A stretch of DNA of 8,097 nucleotides, taken from contig DBWK01000083.1 of the NCBI GenBank assembly GCA_002308875.1, positions 3,665 to 11,761 of the forward strand, read 5' to 3'. Numbering within the stretch: position 1 is the stretch's first letter; every line of letters starts with the position of its first letter. Positions 1-5,720 of the stretch are shown one piece after another. This DNA is from Treponema sp. UBA1240. Lineage in GTDB: Bacteria > Spirochaetota > Spirochaetia > Treponematales > Treponemataceae. The translations under genes and the position numbers were made by a program. The notes under the pieces were generated by a model. That model did no database searches. It was not told the DNA's origin and worked only from the letters and a program-made list of their open reading frames with translations.

Positions 1-501
1 ATGAAAACAGAACTTTATCAAAAAACCGAAGAATATGGCAATGATTTTGAAGCCTGGAAAAGAGCCTTGCGAGAATCTGCCGAGCGGATGGTAGCTGCCG
101 GAGAAATTCAGGGATACCTTGCATATGATAATGGGGTATCTGTCGGCTGGTGCAATGCAAACGAAAGATTAAATTACTATCGCACAGGAGAATTTGATCT
201 TCATACTCCTCCTGAAGATGAAGAATACACTCACTGCAGCGGACGAGGCGAAGTTAAAGCCATAGTCTGTTTTGAAATTGCTCCCGAATATCGCGGAAAA
301 GGAATTGCATTAATGCTGCTCAAAAGAGTCTTGGAAGACGCAAAAGCAGATGGCTTTAAGTATGTCGAAGCATACCCTGTAAAAAACGGCGGCTATATGG
401 GCAAGGCATTTACCGGTCCAATGCATTTATATGAAAAAGCTGGCTTTGAAATTATAGCGCAGGAAGCGGAAACTTTTGTTATGAGAAAGCAGCTTGGGTA
501 A
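1..501 (+). CDS. GNAT-family N-acetyltransferase, probably lacking its N-terminus at the window edge
   Basis: This is a probable acetyl-CoA-dependent N-acetyltransferase of the GNAT fold; the substrate is unknown. The visible 166 residues contain the acetyl-CoA pyrophosphate-binding loop as YRGKGIA (about residues 97-103), preceded by a beta strand (AIVCFEIAP) and followed by a long helix. The C-terminal GNAT motif is MHLYEKAGFE (about 141-150). The segment VGWCNANER (48-56) is typical of a subgroup of cytoplasmic GNATs that, as I recall them, carry some 30-40 further residues before the point where this window begins. The ATG at base 1 may therefore be an internal Met and the gene may start upstream; no ribosome binding site can be examined. 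The gene ends in TAA and converges on the HD-domain gene 93 bases away. The family call is firm, the start is not, and no specific function can be given. Confidence 0.85.
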   Translation: MKTELYQKTEEYGNDFEAWKRALRESAERMVAAGEIQGYLAYDNGVSVGWCNANERLNYYRTGEFDLHTPPEDEEYTHCSGRGEVKAIVCFEIAPEYRGKGIALMLLKRVLEDAKADGFKYVEAYPVKNGGYMGKAFTGPMHLYEKAGFEIIAQEAETFVMRKQLG

Positions 502-549
502 ATCACATAGACAATCATGACAAAAAACAGAGCATTAATTTTTTATATT

Positions 550-584
550 GAAGGAAATATTTCTAATATAAGTGTACTTCCTTC
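550..584. terminator. Weak hairpin between convergent genes, possible terminator
   Basis: The 93-base gap between the convergent GNAT and HD genes contains GAAGGAA (550-556) and its exact complement TTCCTTC (578-584), separated by a 21-base AT-rich loop. A T-rich but interrupted tract follows on the + strand. The long loop and absence of a clean T-run make this a poor intrinsic terminator. Its position between two converging gene ends is the main support. Nothing else is visible in this gap. Confidence 0.25.
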
Positions 585-594
585 TTTACCATAT

Positions 595-1212
595 TTATTT
601 TGGCTTCCATGGCTTTGGTGTAAGTAGTGTAGTCCGTCCGATATCGGGCAGTACATCATATATCGAGCAGCTCATTCTGCTTTCAAAATCTTCCTTTATG
701 GCAAATGCAACTTCCCAGCCTTTTATGTAGCTTTCCATTATGCCGTATCTTCGGGTTACATCGACAAAGCGTTTTTCCAAAATGACAAAACCATAGTCCG
801 TGGCAAGCGAATCGCACAGTTGAATCAGCCTGTCGTAGTCATCTGCTTCGCAGTTCATGATGAATGATTTTATGACTTTTTCGTGTTCGGTTTTCGGCTC
901 ATAGCAGAATACGTCTTTCATCAAAAGATACGAATGTGTCATGCAGATTTTTGCGACTTCGTTCCAGCCTTTTTCCATACAGTATTTGTAGCCTTCACAA
1001 ATATGGGTCGGAATGTCAACAACACCTACACGTCTGCCTATGTCATGTAACAATCCGAGTATATGTGCTTTTTCCGAATCCATACCTGAAACTTTTTCAG
1101 CAATGTTTTTTGCGGCGAGTCCCACATTCATGGAATGGTGTATCCACGGGCCGGGATTTAGCCTGCCCGCAACATCTAATTCTTGCAAAGCTTCTTCTTT
1201 AGTCGGTAACAT
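595..1212 (-). CDS. HD-domain metal-dependent phosphohydrolase family protein
   Basis: This is a 205-residue soluble protein with the HD-superfamily metal-binding pattern. H25/H26 (in WIHHSMNV) comes first, then the signature H56-D57 in LGLLHDIGRRVG, a later histidine in MTHSY (H93), and an aspartate in LCDSLA (D134). Proteins of this fold usually hydrolyse phosphate esters or phosphodiesters of nucleotides using a divalent metal. The opening block (PTKEEALQELDVAGRLNPGPW) is recalled from a family of short stand-alone HD proteins common in anaerobes, whose substrate is not established. The ATG at 1212 is chosen because AGGGGA precedes it at about 6 bases. It follows the GNAT gene on the same strand by 47 bases, so the two may be co-transcribed. 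It could act on a nucleotide or a signalling dinucleotide; the sequence does not tell which. Confidence 0.85.
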   Translation of the reverse strand: MLPTKEEALQELDVAGRLNPGPWIHHSMNVGLAAKNIAEKVSGMDSEKAHILGLLHDIGRRVGVVDIPTHICEGYKYCMEKGWNEVAKICMTHSYLLMKDVFCYEPKTEHEKVIKSFIMNCEADDYDRLIQLCDSLATDYGFVILEKRFVDVTRRYGIMESYIKGWEVAFAIKEDFESRMSCSIYDVLPDIGRTTLLTPKPWKPK

Positions 1213-1259
1213 AGTTTTCCCCTATTCTGATAATTTTTTTATCTGCATATTTGCCGCCA

Positions 1260-1733
1260 TCACTTTAACGGACTCTCAATCGTAATCATTTTGGTTGAAA
1301 AGCCGTTTCGCTCATAAAAGCGCAGACCGGCAACATTGCCCGGAAAAACCTGTGTTCGAAAAAAATCTGCCCCTTTTTCTATACCGTATTGTTTGGCGGC
1401 ATTCAGGAGTTGTGTTCCAAATCCCCTGTTTCGGCAGCTTTCTGTAACTACAAGGTCCTGAAGATAAATGTTGCTTTGCGGTTTGAGACACGAAAAGGGT
1501 TTTGCCTTGGCAAATAAAACGTGGGCAAACCCTATTACCCTGCCATTGTTCTCTGCAACAAACATCACCTGCGAATCACTGCTTAAAATGCTTTCCAGTT
1601 GCTGTGATCTTTCACCTGTTTTGCTCAGCACAAAATGCTCCGGCTGGTAAAATACTCCGTCTTTTTCAAGCTCCGTGTAGAGGTTTTCAATAACAGAGGC
1701 ATCTTCTTTTACGGCTTTTCGAATGAGTATCAT
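1260..1733 (-). CDS. GNAT-family N-acetyltransferase
   Basis: This is a complete single-domain GNAT acetyltransferase of 157 residues from the ATG at 1733. It opens with a typical first strand (MILIRKAVKEDA). It has the acetyl-CoA-binding loop RNRGFG (about residues 101-106) after the strand YLQDLVVTE, and the C-terminal motif NVAGLRFYERNGF (about 133-145). It resembles the RimI-like or small-molecule GNATs; the acceptor cannot be told from sequence. A longer reading would begin at a TTG five codons upstream, but those five codons lie wholly within a palindrome, so ATG is preferred. No strong Shine-Dalgarno sequence is visible before it. It lies upstream of the HD gene on the same strand and diverges from the YcaQ-like gene. 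The palindrome at its start codon suggests regulated expression. Confidence 0.85.
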   Translation of the reverse strand: MILIRKAVKEDASVIENLYTELEKDGVFYQPEHFVLSKTGERSQQLESILSSDSQVMFVAENNGRVIGFAHVLFAKAKPFSCLKPQSNIYLQDLVVTESCRNRGFGTQLLNAAKQYGIEKGADFFRTQVFPGNVAGLRFYERNGFSTKMITIESPLK

Positions 1734-1749
1734 TTGTACATAGTACAAA
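1733..1749. promoter_or_regulatory. Perfect 7-3-7 palindrome, candidate operator in a divergent promoter region
   Basis: TTTGTAC-ATA-GTACAAA forms two exact 7-base arms around a 3-base centre. It lies in the 48-base gap between two divergent genes. Its left end includes the first base of the ATG of the minus-strand GNAT gene, and its right end overlaps the place where a -35 element would lie for the plus-strand gene. Symmetric sites of this size are typical of dimeric repressors (GntR-, MarR- or BlaI-like). A repressor bound here could block both genes. Binding protein unknown. Confidence 0.45.
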
Positions 1750-1772
1750 ATATGGGGATAGTTTGCTATACT
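1744..1772 (+). promoter_or_regulatory. Candidate promoter of the YcaQ-like gene, giving a very short or absent leader
   Basis: TATACT at 1767-1772 is a good -10 box (5 of 6 to TATAAT). Seventeen bases upstream lies TACAAA (1744-1749), a poor -35 (3 of 6). Transcription would start near 1779-1780, only two or three bases before the ATG at 1782, which has no Shine-Dalgarno sequence. The -35 overlaps the palindrome. The call rests on the -10 and its position only. Confidence 0.35.
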
Positions 1773-1781
1773 TTTAATGTA

Positions 1782-2963
1782 ATGAAAACATTTTCAAAAG
1801 AAGAAATCAGGCGGATGCTGTGCCGATATCAGAATTTGGACGGTGCAGATGATTTGTGCGATAAACCCGGTACGGAAAGCATCATGCAGAGAATCGGCAG
1901 TATTCAGTATGACCCTCTTAATGTGGTCGCAAGAAATGCGGATTTGGTCTTGCAAGCTCGTGTAAAAAATTATAAGGAGTCATACCTTTATGAGCTCTTA
2001 TACAAAGATCACCGGTTGGTTGATGGATATGACAAAGAAATGTGTATTTACAATACCTGTGATTTCGGGCGATTTGAGTTTGTACGAAAAGAACATGAAA
2101 AACAGGTACTTGCAACGTTGCGCTACCGTAATCAGCTTAATGCGTTGGAAATTCTTGATGAAGTCCGGGATTTTGTTGCAAAACACGGCAAAACCGGTAC
2201 AAAGGACATTTCTATAGGCGAGGGTCAGGAAAACCGTTGGGGCCATAAAAAGCTTTCAAGTGCCGCATTAGACTACCTGTTTAATATCGGTGTCCTGTCT
2301 GTAGCAGAAAAAAAGGGAACACAAAAATATTTTGATTTAACGGAACGTGTAATCGAATTTGGAACATCAAATACCACGAATATGTCTTTGCAGGATTTTT
2401 ATGAATGGTATGTTGAACGCCGGATTCAATGCGTAGGACTATTATGGAACAAAAACGGCGGAGCATGGCAGGGACATTTTGTGAGCAATACAGAGCTGAG
2501 AACCAAAACTCTTCAAGCTCTTGAAGAAAAAGGACACATTGAAAAAATTCAAATTGAAGACATAAAAGAACCGTTTTATATTTGCAAAAATTTTTATAAA
2601 TATATGAATTCCAAAACATCCGGCAGTTATGCACATTTCATAGCCCCGTTGGATAACATAATGTGGGACAGACAGATGCTCGAAACACTTTTTGGTTTTG
2701 AATACCGCTGGGAAGTATATACTCCTGCAGAAAAACGAAAGTTCGGCTATTATGTTCTACCAGTGTTGTATAACGGGAGATTCGTTGCAAGATTTGAAGC
2801 GGAACCGGTTCGCCAGGCAAAGGCATTTGTGATTAAAAACTGGTGGTGGGAACCCACCGCCCATCCCGATGTAGAAATGAAGGAAACAATCATGAAAGAG
2901 CTGGAACAATTTGCGGAGTTTTTAGAGGTGAAGAATTCGAAAAAGAATAAGCTTGTATTATAA
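1782..2963 (+). CDS. AlkZ/YcaQ-like winged-helix protein (HTH_42 family), probable DNA glycosylase
   Basis: This 394-residue protein belongs to the HTH_42 (formerly DUF1006) superfamily, which includes bacterial AlkZ and E. coli YcaQ (AlkX), DNA glycosylases acting on interstrand crosslinks and bulky alkylated bases. In order: an N-terminal helical winged-helix region with SIQYDPLNVV (about 40-49), where Q42-Y-D44 fits the Q-hydrophobic-D catalytic motif of the YcaQ clade; a second winged-helix block with WGHKKLSSAALDYLFNIGVL and KKGTQKYFDLTERV (about 153-190); and a C-terminal beta-rich part with PLDNIMWDR (289-297) and GYYVLP (322-327), both very like YcaQ. The ATG at 1782 is chosen because family homology begins at MKTFSKEEIRRML. 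In-frame starts at 1752 and 1635 would add non-family sequence, the latter overlapping the opposite GNAT gene. The protein probably works in DNA repair as a monofunctional glycosylase; the lesion is unknown. It ends 5 bases from the convergent HAD gene. Confidence 0.85.
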   Translation: MKTFSKEEIRRMLCRYQNLDGADDLCDKPGTESIMQRIGSIQYDPLNVVARNADLVLQARVKNYKESYLYELLYKDHRLVDGYDKEMCIYNTCDFGRFEFVRKEHEKQVLATLRYRNQLNALEILDEVRDFVAKHGKTGTKDISIGEGQENRWGHKKLSSAALDYLFNIGVLSVAEKKGTQKYFDLTERVIEFGTSNTTNMSLQDFYEWYVERRIQCVGLLWNKNGGAWQGHFVSNTELRTKTLQALEEKGHIEKIQIEDIKEPFYICKNFYKYMNSKTSGSYAHFIAPLDNIMWDRQMLETLFGFEYRWEVYTPAEKRKFGYYVLPVLYNGRFVARFEAEPVRQAKAFVIKNWWWEPTAHPDVEMKETIMKELEQFAEFLEVKNSKKNKLVL

Positions 2964-2968
2964 ACAAC

Positions 2969-3646
2969 TTAATCTATAAAGTTCAGTACATCCATCTGCT
3001 TATCAGCATGCGGAAACTCATCGAGCAACGCACACGGGATATGCGGTTCAAACGCAAGCTCATGAAACCAGGTACACTGTACAGCCCGCATACCAAGCTC
3101 CCTTGCGGCATAAAGCTCACGCGAACCGCCGTCACCCACATAAACGCATTCATCCGCGCTAACCTTCAATGCTTTCATCATCGCATGATAAACAGCAGGT
3201 TCCGGCTTGCATATACCCTGTTCATACGAAATCATCGCCGCATCAAAAAGCGGAAACAACGGACAAGCTCGTATCATATCCCGTTCATCAGAAAAAGTAT
3301 TCGTAATTAGTCCAACCATAAGCCCTTTTTCATGGAGTTTTTTCAGAAGCTGAATGGAATCCTGCGGAATATCGGCAAAAGTGTCGCCTAATGCTTTGCG
3401 CCGTTTATTTGCAACAAATTGCAACATTTCTTCGGAATAAATACCAAGACTTTTCAGCGTAATTGCAAGCCCTTCTTCAATTGTGTATTTTCCTGTGGTT
3501 CTGTCATGTTCCGTTGTATGCCATGCTTTTCTAAAAACTTCTTCCGGCACACCAACATCTGCAGCAATATCCTCACTGAAATAAGTTCTGCCTTCAAACA
3601 ACGTTATAAGTGTTTCAAACATATCAAATATTACAGCTTTAATCAT
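2969..3646 (-). CDS. HAD-superfamily hydrolase with atypical motif I
   Basis: This is a 225-residue cytoplasmic protein of the haloacid dehalogenase superfamily. Motif I is FDMFETL, with the nucleophile D8. Motif II is LITNT (T115), motif III is the lysine in ICKPEP (K147), and motif IV is VYVGDGGSRE (D172, E177). An insert between motifs I and II (about 20-95) forms the usual helical C1 cap. The position two after the nucleophile, an Asp acting as general acid/base in HAD phosphatases, is Phe (F10) here. L-2-haloacid dehalogenases also lack it, so a dephosphorylation role should not be assumed; several uncharacterised HADs of anaerobes carry the same DMFET sequence. ATG at 3646 is supported by AGGA about 9-10 bases upstream. 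It follows the CPBP-like gene by 33 bases and is probably transcribed with it. Substrate unknown. Confidence 0.88.
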   Translation of the reverse strand: MIKAVIFDMFETLITLFEGRTYFSEDIAADVGVPEEVFRKAWHTTEHDRTTGKYTIEEGLAITLKSLGIYSEEMLQFVANKRRKALGDTFADIPQDSIQLLKKLHEKGLMVGLITNTFSDERDMIRACPLFPLFDAAMISYEQGICKPEPAVYHAMMKALKVSADECVYVGDGGSRELYAARELGMRAVQCTWFHELAFEPHIPCALLDEFPHADKQMDVLNFID

Positions 3647-3679
3647 TTGTTATTATCCTGTTTCGTTCTGCATAAGTTT

Positions 3680-4399
3680 TTACAGATTACACATCATTTC
3701 ATACAATTCGGGATTCATTGAAGTTGCCAATATCATTGCAACACTTGCAATTTCAATAAATGCGTGTCCAATCATAATCGGTACGGGATTTTTATTCTTT
3801 TTATAATACCAGCAGAAGATTATAGTTAAAGGCAAAAATGACAAAAATCTGTAAATTATGAATTTAGCATCAAACAAAGTTGGAATAAAGCTGTGCTGTA
3901 AGGCGTAGAAAAAAGCCGGAACAAATACGGCGGCAACATTGTTTTCAATCTGATTTACACCGCACCCCAAATATAAGCCATCCTCTGCAAAAGAAACAGT
4001 CAAAGGCAGAACAACAAAATTCACGACTGCCAGTACAAGAGGAATCGGTGCAATCATCATAGGTGCAGAATATGGAATAACACCATAGCATAAAAATCCC
4101 GCCAGATACATTCCTGCTGTTCCAACAAACAGTGTACAAAGCGACATAAGTAAAACCTGACTTATCTTTGTCCTGCCTTTTTCATAGTTTATAAGCTGTC
4201 GGTAAGTGCCGCCTGCTTTTTTTGCCGCAAAAACAAGTATCAGAATTGTGATCAAATTCACGATACTCGCGACAATCGACCACCAGCTGCTTATGTCACT
4301 CAGTTTCCGTTTAGTGATGTATGCGCCTGTCACAAAAATAAGAATAAACATTATTGAACGAATCGGCAGCAAGTATTTTAAGCCGCTATTATTATTCAT
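3680..4399 (-). CDS. CPBP-type (CAAX protease/bacteriocin-processing) polytopic membrane protein
   Basis: This is a 239-residue integral membrane protein with about seven hydrophobic segments (roughly residues 10-28, 41-58, 80-107, 114-136, 155-167, 185-200 and 207-226). The second half carries degenerate CPBP/ABI intramembrane protease motifs. FAEDGLYLG (E139, D140) stands where the family has EExxxR, YALQH (H169) where it has FxxxH, and IGHAFIE (H212) supplies the last conserved histidine. The metal-binding Glu and the two His are kept, while the Arg of motif 1 appears to be Leu and the Phe of motif 2 is Tyr. Activity is therefore uncertain. The ATG at 4399 is preferred over a TTG at 4405, because GGGG lies 6 bases before the ATG but would nearly touch the TTG. 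An extended -10 promoter lies upstream. Some members confer bacteriocin immunity or process peptides; no peptide gene is seen nearby. Confidence 0.7.
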   Translation of the reverse strand: MNNNSGLKYLLPIRSIMFILIFVTGAYITKRKLSDISSWWSIVASIVNLITILILVFAAKKAGGTYRQLINYEKGRTKISQVLLMSLCTLFVGTAGMYLAGFLCYGVIPYSAPMMIAPIPLVLAVVNFVVLPLTVSFAEDGLYLGCGVNQIENNVAAVFVPAFFYALQHSFIPTLFDAKFIIYRFLSFLPLTIIFCWYYKKNKNPVPIMIGHAFIEIASVAMILATSMNPELYEMMCNL

Positions 4400-4455
4400 T
4401 TTCAACCCCAGAATTCAGAAATATCACTCTTGTCGATTTAATTGATTCTGAGACT

Positions 4456-4464
4456 ATTATAGCA
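4456..4464 (-). promoter_or_regulatory. Extended -10 promoter for the CPBP-HAD gene pair
   Basis: On the minus strand this reads TGCTATAAT, a perfect TATAAT with the TG extension one base upstream. No good -35 is present at 16-18 bases, which is tolerated by extended -10 promoters. Transcription would begin near 4449, leaving a leader of about 50 bases before the ATG at 4399. It lies 28-36 bases past the galK stop codon. No hairpin terminator is visible between galK and this site, so read-through from the gal operon may add to expression. Confidence 0.55.
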
Positions 4465-4491
4465 TAATTTACAATTTACAGACAGGTTTTA

Positions 4492-5688
4492 TCACACAAT
4501 CGTTACGCCGTCGCCGGTTTCGCAAACAAAAAAGCCTGCTTTGTAGCCGGTTGCGGAAACATAAGCGTTCTGAACTTTGTCTACAAATACGTCGATTTTG
4601 TCTTTGTGAACAAGGGCGATGGCACAGCCGCCAAATCCCGCCCCTGTCATTCTTGCACCAAGGCAACCATCCTGGTTTTGGGCAGTTTCCGCAAGTGTGT
4701 CGAGTTCTATGCCGGTTACTTCGTAATCTTCTTTTAAGGATTTGTGGCTGGCATTCAAAAGCTGACCAAGTTTTTTCAAGTCTCCTGCTTTGAGTGTGGC
4801 AGCTGCATCAATTACACGCTGATTTTCGGCGATACAGTGTTTTGCACGTTTATTCAAAATCGGATCAGAAACAAAATGTGAATATTTTTCCCAATCAGCC
4901 GGTGTCAGCTCGCACAAAGCAGCAATCTTTACACCATTATCCTGAAGGATTTTTAACGCCTGCTCGCATTGTCCGCGGCGCTCGTTGTATTTTGAATCCG
5001 CAAGCTTGCGTACTTTGTTTGTATTCATAACAACAAATCTGTAATCACCAAGCTCAAGCGGAACATATTCATATTCAAGCGTGTTGCAGTCAAGAAGTTC
5101 CGCATAATTCTTTTTACCGGTCGCAATTATGAACTGATCCATGATTCCGCATTTTACGTTCATAAAATTGTGCTCGCTCATCTGACCAAGCTTTGCAATT
5201 TCTATGCGGTCAAGATTGAAGCCGAACGTATCGATTACCGCATACGCAAAACCACATTCCAGCGCCGAAGAAGAAGAAATTCCACCTCCAGCGGGAATAT
5301 TCGAAACCATAAGAATTTCAAAACCACAGTCAAACTTAAAACCACGTTCTTTTAACTGGTGCAAAATACCGTTCAAATAGTTAGCGTAATCATTCGCTTT
5401 GTCATAAACAAAATTCTGATTAATATCAAATTCGTAACTGCCAGGGAATCTGATGTCATTATACAAAACTTTGGAATCAGCGCGTTTTCGGATTGCGATG
5501 TAAAGATAACGGTTTATACTTGCGGGAAAAACCTTGCCTCCGTTGTAATCAATGTGTTCGCCGATTATGTTTATTCTTGCCGGAGAAGAGTAAAGTCTGA
5601 CAGCAGCTTCGTTTCCGCTGTACAGTCTGATAAAGGATTTTTTAAGTTCCTCTATTGTATATTCCTTAGAAGTTAAATCATTTGCCAT
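4492..5688 (-). CDS. galK: Galactokinase
   Basis: This cytoplasmic GHMP-superfamily kinase transfers phosphate from ATP to alpha-D-galactose, giving galactose-1-phosphate, the first committed step of the Leloir pathway. At 398 residues it matches bacterial GalK length. The galactose-recognition signature is PARINIIGEHIDYNGG (36-51), with R38 and sugar-contacting E44, H45 and D47. The ATP-binding GHMP loop is IPAGGGISSSSALE (131-144). The catalytic aspartate is D184 in KCGIMDQ, and the third GHMP motif is GARMTGAGFGG (344-354). All key residues are present. The ATG at 5688 is preceded by a GGGGGA stretch about 9 bases away. It follows galT by 32 bases on the same strand and is evidently the last gene of the gal operon, supplying the substrate of GalT. 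Confidence 0.97.
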   Translation of the reverse strand: MANDLTSKEYTIEELKKSFIRLYSGNEAAVRLYSSPARINIIGEHIDYNGGKVFPASINRYLYIAIRKRADSKVLYNDIRFPGSYEFDINQNFVYDKANDYANYLNGILHQLKERGFKFDCGFEILMVSNIPAGGGISSSSALECGFAYAVIDTFGFNLDRIEIAKLGQMSEHNFMNVKCGIMDQFIIATGKKNYAELLDCNTLEYEYVPLELGDYRFVVMNTNKVRKLADSKYNERRGQCEQALKILQDNGVKIAALCELTPADWEKYSHFVSDPILNKRAKHCIAENQRVIDAAATLKAGDLKKLGQLLNASHKSLKEDYEVTGIELDTLAETAQNQDGCLGARMTGAGFGGCAIALVHKDKIDVFVDKVQNAYVSATGYKAGFFVCETGDGVTIV

Positions 5689-5720
5689 TTTATACTATCC
5701 CCCATTTTGTGATTATAGTT

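Noticed and set aside
1229..1243. Inverted repeat GATAA / TTATC around a T-run, upstream of the HD gene
   Set aside because: Only five-base arms in a very AT-rich stretch; expected by chance and not convincing as an operator or terminator.
1734..1748. TTG start for the second GNAT gene, adding five residues
   Set aside because: These codons are entirely the palindrome and the typical GNAT first strand begins at the ATG at 1733.
1635..1781. Longer 442-residue start for the YcaQ-like protein
   Set aside because: The extra 49 residues do not resemble the family and run antisense over the start of the opposite GNAT gene; the family N-terminus begins at 1782.
2281..2636. Open frames opposite the YcaQ-like gene, and others opposite galK and galT
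   Set aside because: They lie antisense to well-supported coding regions and their Phe/Cys/Ile-rich translations look like no protein family.
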